Below, piece by piece: positions 1 to 8,734 of a stretch of DNA of 64,000 nt; position 1 is the first letter of the stretch; each line of letters begins with the position of its first letter. Source of the DNA: Caviibacter sp963550915 (GTDB lineage Bacteria; Fusobacteriota; Fusobacteriia; Fusobacteriales; Leptotrichiaceae); NCBI GenBank assembly GCA_963550915.1, contig CAUVEB010000005.1:54043-118042 (forward strand), in the 5' to 3' direction. A program made the position numbers and the translations under genes. The notes under the pieces were generated by a model, which worked only from the letters and a program-made list of their open reading frames with translations, was not told where the DNA came from and searched no databases.

Positions 1-481
1 AGTTAGTTCATATATTAATGAGATGATTTTAGATAAAAATGAAGAATATACATTAACTCATCTTAAAACTTTTTTAGAAAAAATCGGTGAACTAAATAAT
101 GGTCTATCACATGAAAACGATACAAAACTACATATAAGCAATGAAACAAGTTTACTACTTAATTCAAATGATGTATTTGAAACTATAAGGATTTTAGAAG
201 ATAAAGCTGACATTAAAAACTTATTAAAAGATATAGTAAACGAAAAAGAATATACTCCTTATGAAGTAAATGTATTGTTTGGTGATGAAACAAATAACCC
301 TAAATTTAAAGATTTCACTTTTCTATTTTCAATATATGAATACGCAGGTGAAAGAGGGATACTTTGTATAATAGGTCCATATAGAATGAATTATAAAAAG
401 AATATAAACTTATTATGTTATATTAATGAAATTTTAAAACAGGCACTTAATAAAACAGTTTCACTTAAGTTGCTTAGTTAA
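1..481 (+). CDS. hrcA: Heat-inducible transcription repressor HrcA, C-terminal part (5' end outside window)
   Basis: The frame is already open at base 2, so these are the last 159 codons of a gene starting outside the window; the ATG at 23 is internal. HrcA is the repressor that binds CIRCE operators of class I heat-shock genes. The identification rests on the C-terminal stretch GILCIIGPYRMNYKKNI, which fits the conserved HrcA block G-x-x-GPxRMxY, and on position directly ahead of grpE-dnaK-dnaJ. The N-terminal winged helix and any CIRCE site lie upstream and cannot be seen. The stop at 479-481 sits 17 bases before the grpE start, so the two are co-transcribed. Confidence 0.9.
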   Translation, partial: VSSYINEMILDKNEEYTLTHLKTFLEKIGELNNGLSHENDTKLHISNETSLLLNSNDVFETIRILEDKADIKNLLKDIVNEKEYTPYEVNVLFGDETNNPKFKDFTFLFSIYEYAGERGILCIIGPYRMNYKKNINLLCYINEILKQALNKTVSLKLLS

Positions 482-498
482 TGTTGGGAGGATTGAGA

Positions 499-1023
499 AT
501 GGAAAAAGAGATAGAACAGGAAATAAAAGAAGAGCAAATTAATGAAAATGTAACTTCTGAGATAGACTTAAATGAAAAAATAAGCTCTCTTGAAAAAGAA
601 GTAAATGACTGGAAATCAGCTTATGCTATTAAACTTGCTGACTTTCAAAATTATACAAAAAGAAAAGATAAAGAATTTGAAGATTTTAAAAAATATGCTT
701 GTGAAAATTTAATAATAAAACTTCTTGAAACAGTTGATACTCTAACTTTAGCAAAGCAAAGTGCAGATAGTGCAAATGACTTTAATGCTCTTTCAAGTGG
801 TATTGAAATGATAATAAACAATATGAAAACAGTACTTGAAGAAGAAGGCGTTGAAGAGATTAAAACAGAAAATGAAAAATATGATCCATATGTTCATTAT
901 GCAGTAGCAACTGATAGTATAGAAGATAAAGAAGATAATATTATTACAGATGTTTTACAAAAAGGATATAAATTAAAAGGAAAAGTAATTAGACCTAGTA
1001 TGGTTAAAATAAATAAAAAATAG
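499..1023 (+). CDS. grpE: Nucleotide exchange factor GrpE
   Basis: GrpE releases ADP from DnaK and drives the chaperone cycle in the cytoplasm. The 174-residue product has an acidic, Glu/Lys-rich N-terminal helix that should form the GrpE dimer coiled coil, then the typical middle segment (KLADFQNYTKRKDKE) and a small C-terminal beta domain ending VLQKGYKLKGKVIRPSMVKI, the GrpE signature. A start at 481 is also open, but the strong Shine-Dalgarno GGGAGGA at 486-492 lies six bases before the ATG at 499, so 499 is preferred. dnaK follows after 12 bases. Confidence 0.95.
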   Translation: MEKEIEQEIKEEQINENVTSEIDLNEKISSLEKEVNDWKSAYAIKLADFQNYTKRKDKEFEDFKKYACENLIIKLLETVDTLTLAKQSADSANDFNALSSGIEMIINNMKTVLEEEGVEEIKTENEKYDPYVHYAVATDSIEDKEDNIITDVLQKGYKLKGKVIRPSMVKINKK

Positions 1024-1035
1024 GAGTGATTAAAT

Positions 1036-2847
1036 ATGAGTAAAATAATAGGAATAGATTTAGGAACAACAAACTCTTGTGTTTCAGTAATGGACGGTGG
1101 AACATATACAATAATACCAAATAGCGATGGTGAAAGAACAACTCCATCTGTTGTAAGTATAAAAGATAATGGAGAAGTAGTAGTTGGTACTATAGCTAAA
1201 AGACAAGCAATAACACAACCTGATTCAACAGTAAGTTCAATCAAAACACATATGGGTGAAAATTATAAGGTGGAAATACACGGTAAGTCTTATACTCCAC
1301 AAGAAATTTCAGCTAAAATATTACAAAAACTTAAAAAAGATGCTGAAAGTTATTTAGGAACTACTGTAACAGAAGCTGTTATAACTGTACCAGCATACTT
1401 TACAGATGCACAAAGACAAGCAACTAAAGACGCTGGAGAAATTGCTGGATTAAAAGTTGAAAGAATAGTAAACGAACCTACAGCAGCAGCACTTGCTTAT
1501 GGTCTTGATAAGAAAAAAGATGAAAAAATATTAGTTTTTGACTTAGGTGGAGGAACATTTGACGTATCAGTTCTTGAAATAGGAGATGACGTTGTTGAAG
1601 TTTTAGCAACTTCAGGAAATAATCATTTAGGTGGAGATGATTTTGATAAAAAAGTAATAGATTGGTTAGCAGAAGAATTCAAAAAAGAAAGTGGTATTGA
1701 TTTAAGAAATGATAAAATGGCATATCAAAGATTAAAAGATGCTGCTGAAGATGCTAAGAAAAAATTATCTACTACACTTGAAACTCAAATTTCATTACCA
1801 TTTATAACAGTGGATGCAACAGGACCAAAACATTTAGAAAAGAAATTAACAAGAGCTGCATTTAATGAATTAACAAAAGATTTAGTAGAACTTACTAAAA
1901 TACCTGTACAAACAGCATTAAAAGATTCTGGATTAAATGCAAGTGAAATCGATGAAATTCTATTAGTTGGAGGTTCAACTAGAATACCAGCTGTTCAAGA
2001 ATGGGTTAAAGCATTCTTTGGTAAAGAACCTAATAAGGGAATAAACCCTGATGAGGTTGTAGCTGCTGGAGCTGCAATACAAGGTGGAGTATTAAAAGGA
2101 GATGTTAAAGGAGTATTACTTCTAGACGTAACACCATTATCACTTGGTATTGAAACAATGGGTGGAGTATTTACAAAAGTTATAGAAAAAAATACTACTA
2201 TACCTACTAAGAAATCACAAGTTTTCAGTACAGCAGTTGATAATCAACCTGAAGTTGGAATAGTTGTATTACAAGGTGAAAGAGCAAGAGCAGCAGATAA
2301 CCATAAATTAGGTGAATTCTCACTTGGTGGAATATTACCTGCTCCAAGAGGAGTTCCTCAAATAGAAGTTACATTTGATATTGACACAAATGGTATAGTT
2401 CACGTTTCAGCAAAAGATTTAGGAACTGGTAAAGAAAATTCAGTAACTATATCTGGTTCATCTAATCTTTCTAAAGAAGATATTGAAAGAATGAAACAAG
2501 AAGCAGAAGCTCATGCTACAGAAGATGAAAAATTCAAAGAATTAGTTGAAGCTAGAAACCAAGCAGACCAATTATTAATATCAACTGAAAAAATGATGAA
2601 AGAAAACGAAGATAAATTACAAGGTACAGAAAAAGAAGATATAGAAAAAGCATTAGAAGAACTTAAAAAAGTTAAAGATTCTGATGATATAGCAGAAATA
2701 AAGGCTAAAATTGATGAACTTGCAAAAACAGCTCAAGGATTTGCAACAAGAATTTATCAAGAAGCTGCAAAAAATAATCAAGGTGCAGAAAATGCTGAAA
2801 AGCAAACTGGTGAAAACAATTCAGAAGAACCAGAAATAATTAATTAA
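1036..2847 (+). CDS. dnaK: Molecular chaperone DnaK (Hsp70)
   Basis: ATP-driven Hsp70 chaperone of 603 residues. The N-terminal actin-like ATPase shows phosphate-1 GIDLGTTNSCV near residues 5-15, phosphate-2 VFDLGGGTFDVSVL and the adenosine motif LVGGSTRIPAVQ. The interdomain linker VLLLDVTPLSLGIE leads into the peptide-binding beta domain and a Lys/Glu-rich helical lid. Length matches short DnaK proteins of low-GC bacteria. A Shine-Dalgarno TAGGAGTGAT precedes the ATG. It lies between grpE and an epimerase-like gene in one + strand operon with dnaJ. The expected partners GrpE and DnaJ are both encoded here. Confidence 0.98.
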   Translation: MSKIIGIDLGTTNSCVSVMDGGTYTIIPNSDGERTTPSVVSIKDNGEVVVGTIAKRQAITQPDSTVSSIKTHMGENYKVEIHGKSYTPQEISAKILQKLKKDAESYLGTTVTEAVITVPAYFTDAQRQATKDAGEIAGLKVERIVNEPTAAALAYGLDKKKDEKILVFDLGGGTFDVSVLEIGDDVVEVLATSGNNHLGGDDFDKKVIDWLAEEFKKESGIDLRNDKMAYQRLKDAAEDAKKKLSTTLETQISLPFITVDATGPKHLEKKLTRAAFNELTKDLVELTKIPVQTALKDSGLNASEIDEILLVGGSTRIPAVQEWVKAFFGKEPNKGINPDEVVAAGAAIQGGVLKGDVKGVLLLDVTPLSLGIETMGGVFTKVIEKNTTIPTKKSQVFSTAVDNQPEVGIVVLQGERARAADNHKLGEFSLGGILPAPRGVPQIEVTFDIDTNGIVHVSAKDLGTGKENSVTISGSSNLSKEDIERMKQEAEAHATEDEKFKELVEARNQADQLLISTEKMMKENEDKLQGTEKEDIEKALEELKKVKDSDDIAEIKAKIDELAKTAQGFATRIYQEAAKNNQGAENAEKQTGENNSEEPEIIN

Positions 2848-2855
2848 GGATTTTT

Positions 2856-3716
2856 ATGGATATAAATATTAATACAGACAATATGAAAGTTACTGTTTCA
2901 AAATTTGGAGCAGAGTTAAAAAGTTTAATATTTAATGATAAAGAATATATATGGAATGAAAAAGAAATATGGGCGAAATCATCGCCCATATTATTCCCAT
3001 TTATAGGGAAATTAAAAGATAACGAATATATATATCAATCTAAGACTTATAAACTGGATACTAGACATGGTTTTGCAAGAGATATGGATTTTGACCTTAT
3101 TTCACATACTAAAAATATGATTATATTAGAGTTAAAATCAAGTGAAGAAACAAAAAAGGTTTATCCATTTGATTTTAAGTTCCAATTAAAATATGAAATA
3201 GTGGAAAATAATAGTTTAGAGATGACATTTAGTGTAATAAATACAGGTAAAGATATTATGTATTTCTCACTTGGAGCACATCCTGCTATTAAGCTTAGTA
3301 ATGATTATGAAAATTGGTCTATAAAGCTTGATAGTATTAAAGATTTGTATAAATATGGTCTTTATAACGGTTTTTATACAAATGATAAAATTTTTATTGA
3401 TAAGAATGATACAGTAAAAATAACAGATGAACTTTTTAAAGATGATGCAATAATTTTTGATAATATTACAAGTAAATCTATTATTGAAAATATAAATAGC
3501 AATACTTATCTTGAAATAGTTCATAGTGGATTTCAATATATAGCATATTGGAGACCACAAAAGGCTAGATTTATTTGTGTTGAACCTTGGTTTGGAATAA
3601 CTGATAATATAAATCATGATAAAAAATTAGAAAATAAAAATGGTATTAAAAAGTTAAATGCAGACGAAAGATTTGATGCAAGTATATTATTTACAATTAA
3701 AGAAAAGGTGGAATAA
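2856..3716 (+). CDS. Aldose 1-epimerase (galactose mutarotase-like) family protein, LacX-type
   Basis: Predicted cytoplasmic sugar mutarotase-superfold protein of 286 residues, resembling the LacX/YeaD-like branch. Visible family marks are TRHGFARD near residue 70, LGAHPAIKL near residue 140 (both His usually line the active site) and EPWFGITD near residue 250 (catalytic-base Glu position). The substrate cannot be stated; this branch includes poorly characterised sugar or hexose-6-phosphate epimerases. It starts eight bases after dnaK, and its TAA is immediately followed by the dnaJ ATG, so it is embedded in the heat-shock operon. That position is odd for a sugar enzyme (see findings). Confidence 0.8.
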   Translation: MDININTDNMKVTVSKFGAELKSLIFNDKEYIWNEKEIWAKSSPILFPFIGKLKDNEYIYQSKTYKLDTRHGFARDMDFDLISHTKNMIILELKSSEETKKVYPFDFKFQLKYEIVENNSLEMTFSVINTGKDIMYFSLGAHPAIKLSNDYENWSIKLDSIKDLYKYGLYNGFYTNDKIFIDKNDTVKITDELFKDDAIIFDNITSKSIIENINSNTYLEIVHSGFQYIAYWRPQKARFICVEPWFGITDNINHDKKLENKNGIKKLNADERFDASILFTIKEKVE

Positions 3717-4889
3717 ATGGCAAAGAAAGATTTTTATGAAGTTTTAGGAGTTAATAAAAACGCTACACCTGAAGAAATTAAAAAAGCATATAGAAAATTA
3801 TCAAAAAAATATCACCCAGATTTAAATCAAGATAATAAGGAAGAGGCTGCTGAAAAGTTTAAAGAAATATCTCAAGCTTATGAAATATTATCCGATACAA
3901 ATAAAAGAGAAACATATGATAGATTTGGTCATAGTGCCTTTGAAAATGGTGGTGCAGGTCAAGGATTTAATGGTTTCGGTGGCTTTGGCGGATTTTCTGG
4001 CAATGCTGATTTCGGTGGATTTTCAGATATATTTGAAAATTTCTTCGGTTCTGGATTTAGTAGTTCATCATCTTATACTAAAAGAGAGGCTAAGGGTAGA
4101 GATTTAGAATATAATATTCGTTTAAAGCTTGAAGATGTAGTAAATGATATTGAAAAAGAAATAAGTTATAATAGACAAGGTAAATGTAACGTTTGTGACG
4201 GAACAGGTGCAAAAGATAAGAATTTTAACACATGTGGTCAATGTAGTGGTACAGGTCATATAACAAGAGTACATAGAACAATAATAGGTTCAATTCAACA
4301 AAGTGAAGAATGTGGTGCTTGTCAAGGTAAAGGTAAGGTTCCTAAATCTGCTTGTACAAATTGTCGTGGTACAGGAACTTTTGAAGAACACATTACAAGA
4401 AAAATTAAAATACCTTCTGGTATTGAAAACGGTACTAGAATGATAATGAGAGGTCTTGGTTCTTATCCACGTGGTGGTGGAGTATTTGGTGACTTATACC
4501 TTAGAATAAATATAGAAAAACACGAAATATTTAATAGAGATGGTCTTGATATTTACTGTGATATACCTATTTCAATGACAAAAGCTGTTTTAGGTGGAGA
4601 AGTTGAAGTTCCAACATTATATGGTAAGAAGATTGTAAATATAAATGCAGGTCTTCAAAATGGCGAAACTAAGATATTAAGTGATAAAGGTCTTAATTTT
4701 AGAGGAAGACAAGGTAGACAAATAATTAAATTTAGTGTAGAAATGCCTATAAATCTTACAGAAGAGCAAATTGAAATTATGAAGAAATTTGAAAATTCTA
4801 TGACTAAAAACAATTATAAAGAAACTGAAAACTTTTCAAGTAAACTTAAAAGATTTTTTAAGATGTTAAAAGATGAATTTAATAGTTAA
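3717..4889 (+). CDS. dnaJ: Chaperone protein DnaJ (Hsp40)
   Basis: Co-chaperone that delivers substrates to DnaK and stimulates its ATPase. The 390-residue protein has the full type I layout: J domain (residues 1-70) with HPD at 33-35, a Gly/Phe-rich stretch around 80-115, and a zinc centre of four CxxCxGxG repeats (CNVCDGTG, CGQCSGTG, CGACQGKG, CTNCRGTG) at roughly 157-225. A C-terminal substrate-binding and dimerisation region follows. The start ATG directly abuts the stop of the epimerase-like gene. Its Shine-Dalgarno (AAAGGTGG) lies inside that gene, suggesting translational coupling. Confidence 0.98.
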   Translation: MAKKDFYEVLGVNKNATPEEIKKAYRKLSKKYHPDLNQDNKEEAAEKFKEISQAYEILSDTNKRETYDRFGHSAFENGGAGQGFNGFGGFGGFSGNADFGGFSDIFENFFGSGFSSSSSYTKREAKGRDLEYNIRLKLEDVVNDIEKEISYNRQGKCNVCDGTGAKDKNFNTCGQCSGTGHITRVHRTIIGSIQQSEECGACQGKGKVPKSACTNCRGTGTFEEHITRKIKIPSGIENGTRMIMRGLGSYPRGGGVFGDLYLRINIEKHEIFNRDGLDIYCDIPISMTKAVLGGEVEVPTLYGKKIVNINAGLQNGETKILSDKGLNFRGRQGRQIIKFSVEMPINLTEEQIEIMKKFENSMTKNNYKETENFSSKLKRFFKMLKDEFNS

Positions 4890-4914
4890 AAAAGCAGGTT
4901 AACCTGCTTTTTTT
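4888..4914. terminator. Bidirectional intrinsic terminator between dnaJ and the convergent gene
   Basis: A perfect 20-base palindrome at 4891-4910 (core GCAGGTTAACCTGC) is flanked by A-runs on the left and T-runs on the right, so it can stop transcription from both strands. The stop codon of the minus-strand gene overlaps the T-run. Confidence 0.9.
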
Positions 4915-5890
4915 ATCCTATATATTCTATTAAATATTGATATTCACACACTAATAACTCTATATCTTTATAGAATAAGTATAGTATTTGTTTATCTTCT
5001 GAGTTTAATTTATCATCTGATACTTCAATAACTACTCTTGATATTAGAAGTGATAAATCTGCTAAATTATTAACTCTATAATTCGCAGAACATTTTAAAC
5101 AAAGATTTTTTAAATATGAAAAATCTGTTTCATCAATTTTTATTTCATATAAGAAATTATATAATGATTTATACGAATTAATAGCGAATTGAACTTTATG
5201 TGTTAAGAAATTAAAGTGTTCTGCTTCTTTACTTTCTTTATTTCCACTAACTCTATATACAAGTGCATTATATGGTATATATACATTTTTAAATATAAAG
5301 TTAAATGGTATTGCTTCAAAATTTATTAAATTTTTAAGTATTCTGTCAATGTAGTTAGATATTTTATCAAGTTGACTATTAAAGTTTTCATAAGATTTAT
5401 AATCAAATTCACTAATTATTGTAACTATTCTATTCACTTTATAACTAATAGGACTTTCTTCTCCTAATGTTTTTACAACTGTATCTCTAAATTTAATTAT
5501 TTCATCCATTTTTTCATTTCTTATAAATGACTTTATTTTTTTAGGTATAGTTGCTTTTTCTGTACCGAAATATAGTTCAAAATATAAGTAATTTAAAAAT
5601 GTCATTATGTAATCAGCTAAAGGAGGGTTTTGTTTCATTTCTTTTATGAAATAAAAATCATTTGTATCTAAAATTTTGTCTATAATTTCTTTTCTTTTTT
5701 CTTCATTTGCTTCATTTGAAATACCAATAAGTGCATCTAAATATGTATAATATCCTAATTCTTGGTTACTTACATTATTTTTTAGATATTTCTTTTTCTT
5801 AAGTTTACTTATAACTTTACTGTCATTAGTATTTTTTAACTTTTCAAATGTTGAAACTAATAAATAATTTTCTAAAGCTTTTTGATACAT
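4913..5890 (-). CDS. Hypothetical protein, 325 residues, predicted all-helical
   Basis: I do not recognise this protein. It is soluble, with no signal peptide, membrane segment or obvious catalytic motif. It is rich in Lys, Glu, Tyr and Phe and looks mainly helical, with an early basic patch (KLKKKKYLKNN near residue 30). Coding support comes from its length, the Shine-Dalgarno AAGAGG before the ATG at 5890, its own promoter upstream and a terminator downstream. It lies after the potABC terminator and is therefore a single-gene unit. A clade-restricted protein of unknown role is the honest description. Confidence 0.75.
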   Translation of the reverse strand: MYQKALENYLLVSTFEKLKNTNDSKVISKLKKKKYLKNNVSNQELGYYTYLDALIGISNEANEEKRKEIIDKILDTNDFYFIKEMKQNPPLADYIMTFLNYLYFELYFGTEKATIPKKIKSFIRNEKMDEIIKFRDTVVKTLGEESPISYKVNRIVTIISEFDYKSYENFNSQLDKISNYIDRILKNLINFEAIPFNFIFKNVYIPYNALVYRVSGNKESKEAEHFNFLTHKVQFAINSYKSLYNFLYEIKIDETDFSYLKNLCLKCSANYRVNNLADLSLLISRVVIEVSDDKLNSEDKQILYLFYKDIELLVCEYQYLIEYIG

Positions 5891-5927
5891 TTTAAAAACC
5901 TCTTTTCTTTTATTATCTTCTAATAAG

Positions 5928-5955
5928 AGTATATCCGCAAAATGTAAATAGTCAA
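5928..5955 (-). promoter_or_regulatory. Probable sigma-70 promoter for the 325-residue hypothetical gene
   Basis: On the minus strand a -35 TTGACT (5950-5955) and -10 TATACT (5928-5933) are separated by 16 bases, about 40 bases upstream of the ATG. It lies just after the potC terminator, as expected for an independent unit. Confidence 0.6.
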
Positions 5956-5970
5956 CATATAAAATATAAT

Positions 5971-5997
5971 AAAAAACTAACCCACAATTGGGGTTAG
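5971..5997 (-). terminator. Intrinsic terminator after potC
   Basis: Minus-strand hairpin with arms CTAACCC and GGGTTAG (5977-5997) around a seven-base loop, followed by six T residues (A-run 5971-5976 on the + strand). It lies four bases beyond the potC stop. Confidence 0.9.
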
Positions 5998-6000
5998 CAT

Positions 6001-6780
6001 CTATTTTAACATATATTTCTGTAATTTACGGCTTGATATTGCAAGTATTAATGTCCCTATTATTAAGATTGTTGATAAGGCGTTAATTACAGGTGTTACT
6101 CCAAATTTTAACATTGAATATATTTGTATTGGAAGTGTATCTGAATTAGGCCCTGTTACAAAACTTGTTATAACATAATCATCTAATGATAATGTTAATG
6201 ACATTAAAAATGCTGATATAATACCTGGTAACATTGATGGTATTATTACCTTTGTTAATGCTTGAAATTCTGTTGCCCCTAGATCTCTTGCAGCATCAAC
6301 TATTGAAAAATCAAATTCATCAAGTCTTGCCATGATTATAAATATAGAAAAAGGTATATTAAATGTTGTGTGTGCTATGAATACTGTTGTCATACCAAGC
6401 GGTATTGTTCTATTAATATTAAAAAATGTAAGTAGTGATACCCCTATAATTAAATCAGGTAAAACTAAAGGTATGTATGATAGACTCTTAACATATTTTT
6501 TTACTGCAAAATTATACCATTTTATACCAATTGAACCTAAAGTTGCTATTATAACTGATACAAAAGATGAACTAAGAGCTATAATTATACTTCTCCAAAA
6601 TGTAATCCATAATTTTGGCGAATTAAAGAATAATTGCTTATACCATTTTAGTGAAAATGAACTCCAAGTATATGATTTCGTACTATTAAACGATAGTATT
6701 ATAAGCATTAATATAGGTAGGTAGAAAAATAACATAACTAATATGAAAAACAATAAAGATATTCTTCTTTTATCATCCAT
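6001..6780 (-). CDS. potC: Spermidine/putrescine ABC transporter permease PotC
   Basis: Inner-membrane permease of the polyamine ABC importer, pairing with PotB and energised by PotA. The 259-residue protein has about six transmembrane segments and the EAA-type cytoplasmic loop DAARDLGATEFQALTKVIIPSMLPG that docks on the ATPase. Its C-terminal part (LTLSLDDYVITSFVTGP, then LPIQIYSMLKFGVTPVINA) is characteristic of PotC. A start at 6810 is open, but the ATG at 6780 overlaps the potB stop in the usual ATG-GA-TGA style with a GGTGAT motif upstream, so it is preferred. It is the last gene of the operon. Confidence 0.9.
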   Translation of the reverse strand: MDDKRRISLLFFILVMLFFYLPILMLIILSFNSTKSYTWSSFSLKWYKQLFFNSPKLWITFWRSIIIALSSSFVSVIIATLGSIGIKWYNFAVKKYVKSLSYIPLVLPDLIIGVSLLTFFNINRTIPLGMTTVFIAHTTFNIPFSIFIIMARLDEFDFSIVDAARDLGATEFQALTKVIIPSMLPGIISAFLMSLTLSLDDYVITSFVTGPNSDTLPIQIYSMLKFGVTPVINALSTILIIGTLILAISSRKLQKYMLK

Positions 6781-7621
6781 TAGATATATCACCGTCCTGT
6801 TCTCTAACACTTATTAATACTCCTATAACTGTTATTATTATAAATAAAGTTGACATAGCAGATGCTGATGGCCAATCACGAAGTACAAACATCTTAGACG
6901 CTATTACATTTCCTAACATAATTCCGTCTGTACCTCCGACTAAATCAGGTACTGCATATGAACCTATTGCCGGTATAAAAGTTAATATAACCGCTGTTAT
7001 AATCCCGCCTTTTATACCAGGTAAAAACACCTTATACAAAGCTTGATACTTATTTGCACCTAAATCTCTTGCAGCATCAATTAATGAAAAATCAAATTTT
7101 TCTATAGCTGTATATAGTGGTAATATTGCATATGGCATAAATATATATACACTTACAATTACTACTGCAACTCTATTATATAAAAGAGGTATTGGTGCTG
7201 ATAAATTAAATATTTTCATAAAAAATTTATTAATTATACCATTATTTCCTATAAGCCCTACTAAAGCAAATATTCTAACTAAAAAGTTAGTCCAAAATGG
7301 TATTACTATAAGTAAAAGCCATAAGTTTTTGTATTTTGATCTTGATATAAAGTATGCTGTTGGTATAGATAAAAATATAACAACTGCTGTTATTACAACT
7401 GATATATTGAATGTTTTAAGTACTATTTTTAGTAATTCTGGTGTTATTAATTCTTTGTATGCTTTTAATGAATAGCTTGTATAACTTACTATTCCTCCGT
7501 AAGGACCTTTTTTTAGAAAACTAAAATATACAATTATCGCAGTTGGAATCGCAAAAAATAGTGTCATCCATATAGTAAGTGGCAAATAATATAAATTTCT
7601 TAAATCTTTTTGCTTTTTCAC
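6773..7621 (-). CDS. potB: Spermidine/putrescine ABC transporter permease PotB
   Basis: First inner-membrane permease of the polyamine importer, 282 residues. It shows an N-terminal membrane anchor, about six membrane segments and the EAA loop DAARDLGANKYQALYKVFLPGIKGG. The segment PAIGSYAVPDLVGGTDGIMLGN is typical of PotB. The start codon is GTG (7619-7621), directly after the TAG of potA. A Shine-Dalgarno GAGGTGAT inside the end of potA positions it and suggests translational coupling. It overlaps potC by eight bases. Confidence 0.9.
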   Translation of the reverse strand: MKKQKDLRNLYYLPLTIWMTLFFAIPTAIIVYFSFLKKGPYGGIVSYTSYSLKAYKELITPELLKIVLKTFNISVVITAVVIFLSIPTAYFISRSKYKNLWLLLIVIPFWTNFLVRIFALVGLIGNNGIINKFFMKIFNLSAPIPLLYNRVAVVIVSVYIFMPYAILPLYTAIEKFDFSLIDAARDLGANKYQALYKVFLPGIKGGIITAVILTFIPAIGSYAVPDLVGGTDGIMLGNVIASKMFVLRDWPSASAMSTLFIIITVIGVLISVREQDGDISNG

Positions 7622-8725
7622 CTACATCACCTCTACCAGATATGCATCTTCATAATTCCAATAGAAATACACCTTCTCTTTCCATTCAAAAAGCTCATCT
7701 TCTTCTAAAAATTCTCTATGTTGATCAAATGCTTTTATTATTCTATTTGAACCTGCTATTTTAATAAATAATTTACTTTGAAATCCTGAATAAATTACTT
7801 CTTCAATAACTCCTTCAAGCACCTTATACTTATCATTTTCTTTAGGAGTTTTTACATCTACTTTTATTTTTTCAGGTCTTAATGTAAGTTTTACTCTATT
7901 TCCTACAACAACAGGTTTATCAAGTTCTACTTTAAATTCTCCTATTTCATTTGAAATAGCTACTGCATAGTTATCATATACTTCTTTTATTTCTCCTGTA
8001 ATAAAGTTAGTAGCTCCTATAAAGTCAGCAACAAATCCATTTGCTGGTGTTTCATAAATTTCATTAGGTGTTCCAACTTGAAGTATATCACCATTATTCA
8101 TTACAGCAATTCTATCAGAAACACTAAGTGCTTCTTCTTGATCGTGTGTTACAAAAACGAATGTTATACCTACCTCATCATGAATTGTATCAAGATCAAT
8201 AAGTAATCTTTGTCTTAATTTTGCATCAAGTGCTGATAAAGGTTCATCAAGAAGTAATACTTCTGGCTTACCAATTAATGCTCTTGCTATTGATACTCTT
8301 TGTTTTTGTCCACCTGATAATGCTTGTGGATATTTATTTTTGAATTTTTTAAGTCCAACTAAATCTAAATACTTATCTACTTCTTTTTCAATTTCTAAAG
8401 CAGGAACTTTTTTTAATTTAAGTGAAAATGCTATATTATCAAATACTGTCATATTTGGGAATAATGCATAATTTTGAAAAACTGTATTAACATTTCTTTT
8501 ATTTGGTGGTAATATATCAATTCTTTGACCATTTACCCTTATTTCTCCTTCATCAGGTGAAATAAATCCAGCTATCATTCTTAAAAGTGTTGTTTTACCA
8601 CAACCAGATGGTCCTAAAATAGAGAAAAACTCTCCTTTTTTAATGTTTAAATTTACATTTTTTAAAATTTTATCTCCATCTTCAAATGATTTAGAAACCC
8701 CTATTATCTCCAAGTCTTTTTCCAA
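7622..8725 (-). CDS. potA: Spermidine/putrescine ABC transporter ATP-binding protein PotA
   Basis: Cytoplasmic ATPase that powers polyamine uptake, 367 residues. The ABC domain shows Walker A GPSGCGKTT near residue 38, Q-loop, signature LSGGQKQRVSIARAL, Walker B VLLLDEPLSALD and the H-loop FVTHDQEEAL. A TOBE-type regulatory domain fills the C-terminal third, as in PotA/MalK-class subunits. The start codon is TTG at 8723-8725, set by AGGAGG at 8731-8736. It begins 9 bases after the M18 peptidase stop and is followed by potB and potC. No potD binding-protein gene lies nearby. Confidence 0.92.
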   Translation of the reverse strand: MEKDLEIIGVSKSFEDGDKILKNVNLNIKKGEFFSILGPSGCGKTTLLRMIAGFISPDEGEIRVNGQRIDILPPNKRNVNTVFQNYALFPNMTVFDNIAFSLKLKKVPALEIEKEVDKYLDLVGLKKFKNKYPQALSGGQKQRVSIARALIGKPEVLLLDEPLSALDAKLRQRLLIDLDTIHDEVGITFVFVTHDQEEALSVSDRIAVMNNGDILQVGTPNEIYETPANGFVADFIGATNFITGEIKEVYDNYAVAISNEIGEFKVELDKPVVVGNRVKLTLRPEKIKVDVKTPKENDKYKVLEGVIEEVIYSGFQSKLFIKIAGSNRIIKAFDQHREFLEEDELFEWKEKVYFYWNYEDAYLVEVM

Positions 8726-8734
8726 TTTGACCTC

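Noticed and set aside
897..1244. Minus-strand open frame over grpE and dnaK
   Set aside because: Antisense to strong housekeeping genes, with no promoter or homology.
3958..4020. Repeats in dnaJ as tandem-repeat element
   Set aside because: This is the normal Gly/Phe-rich region of DnaJ, not an independent repeat.
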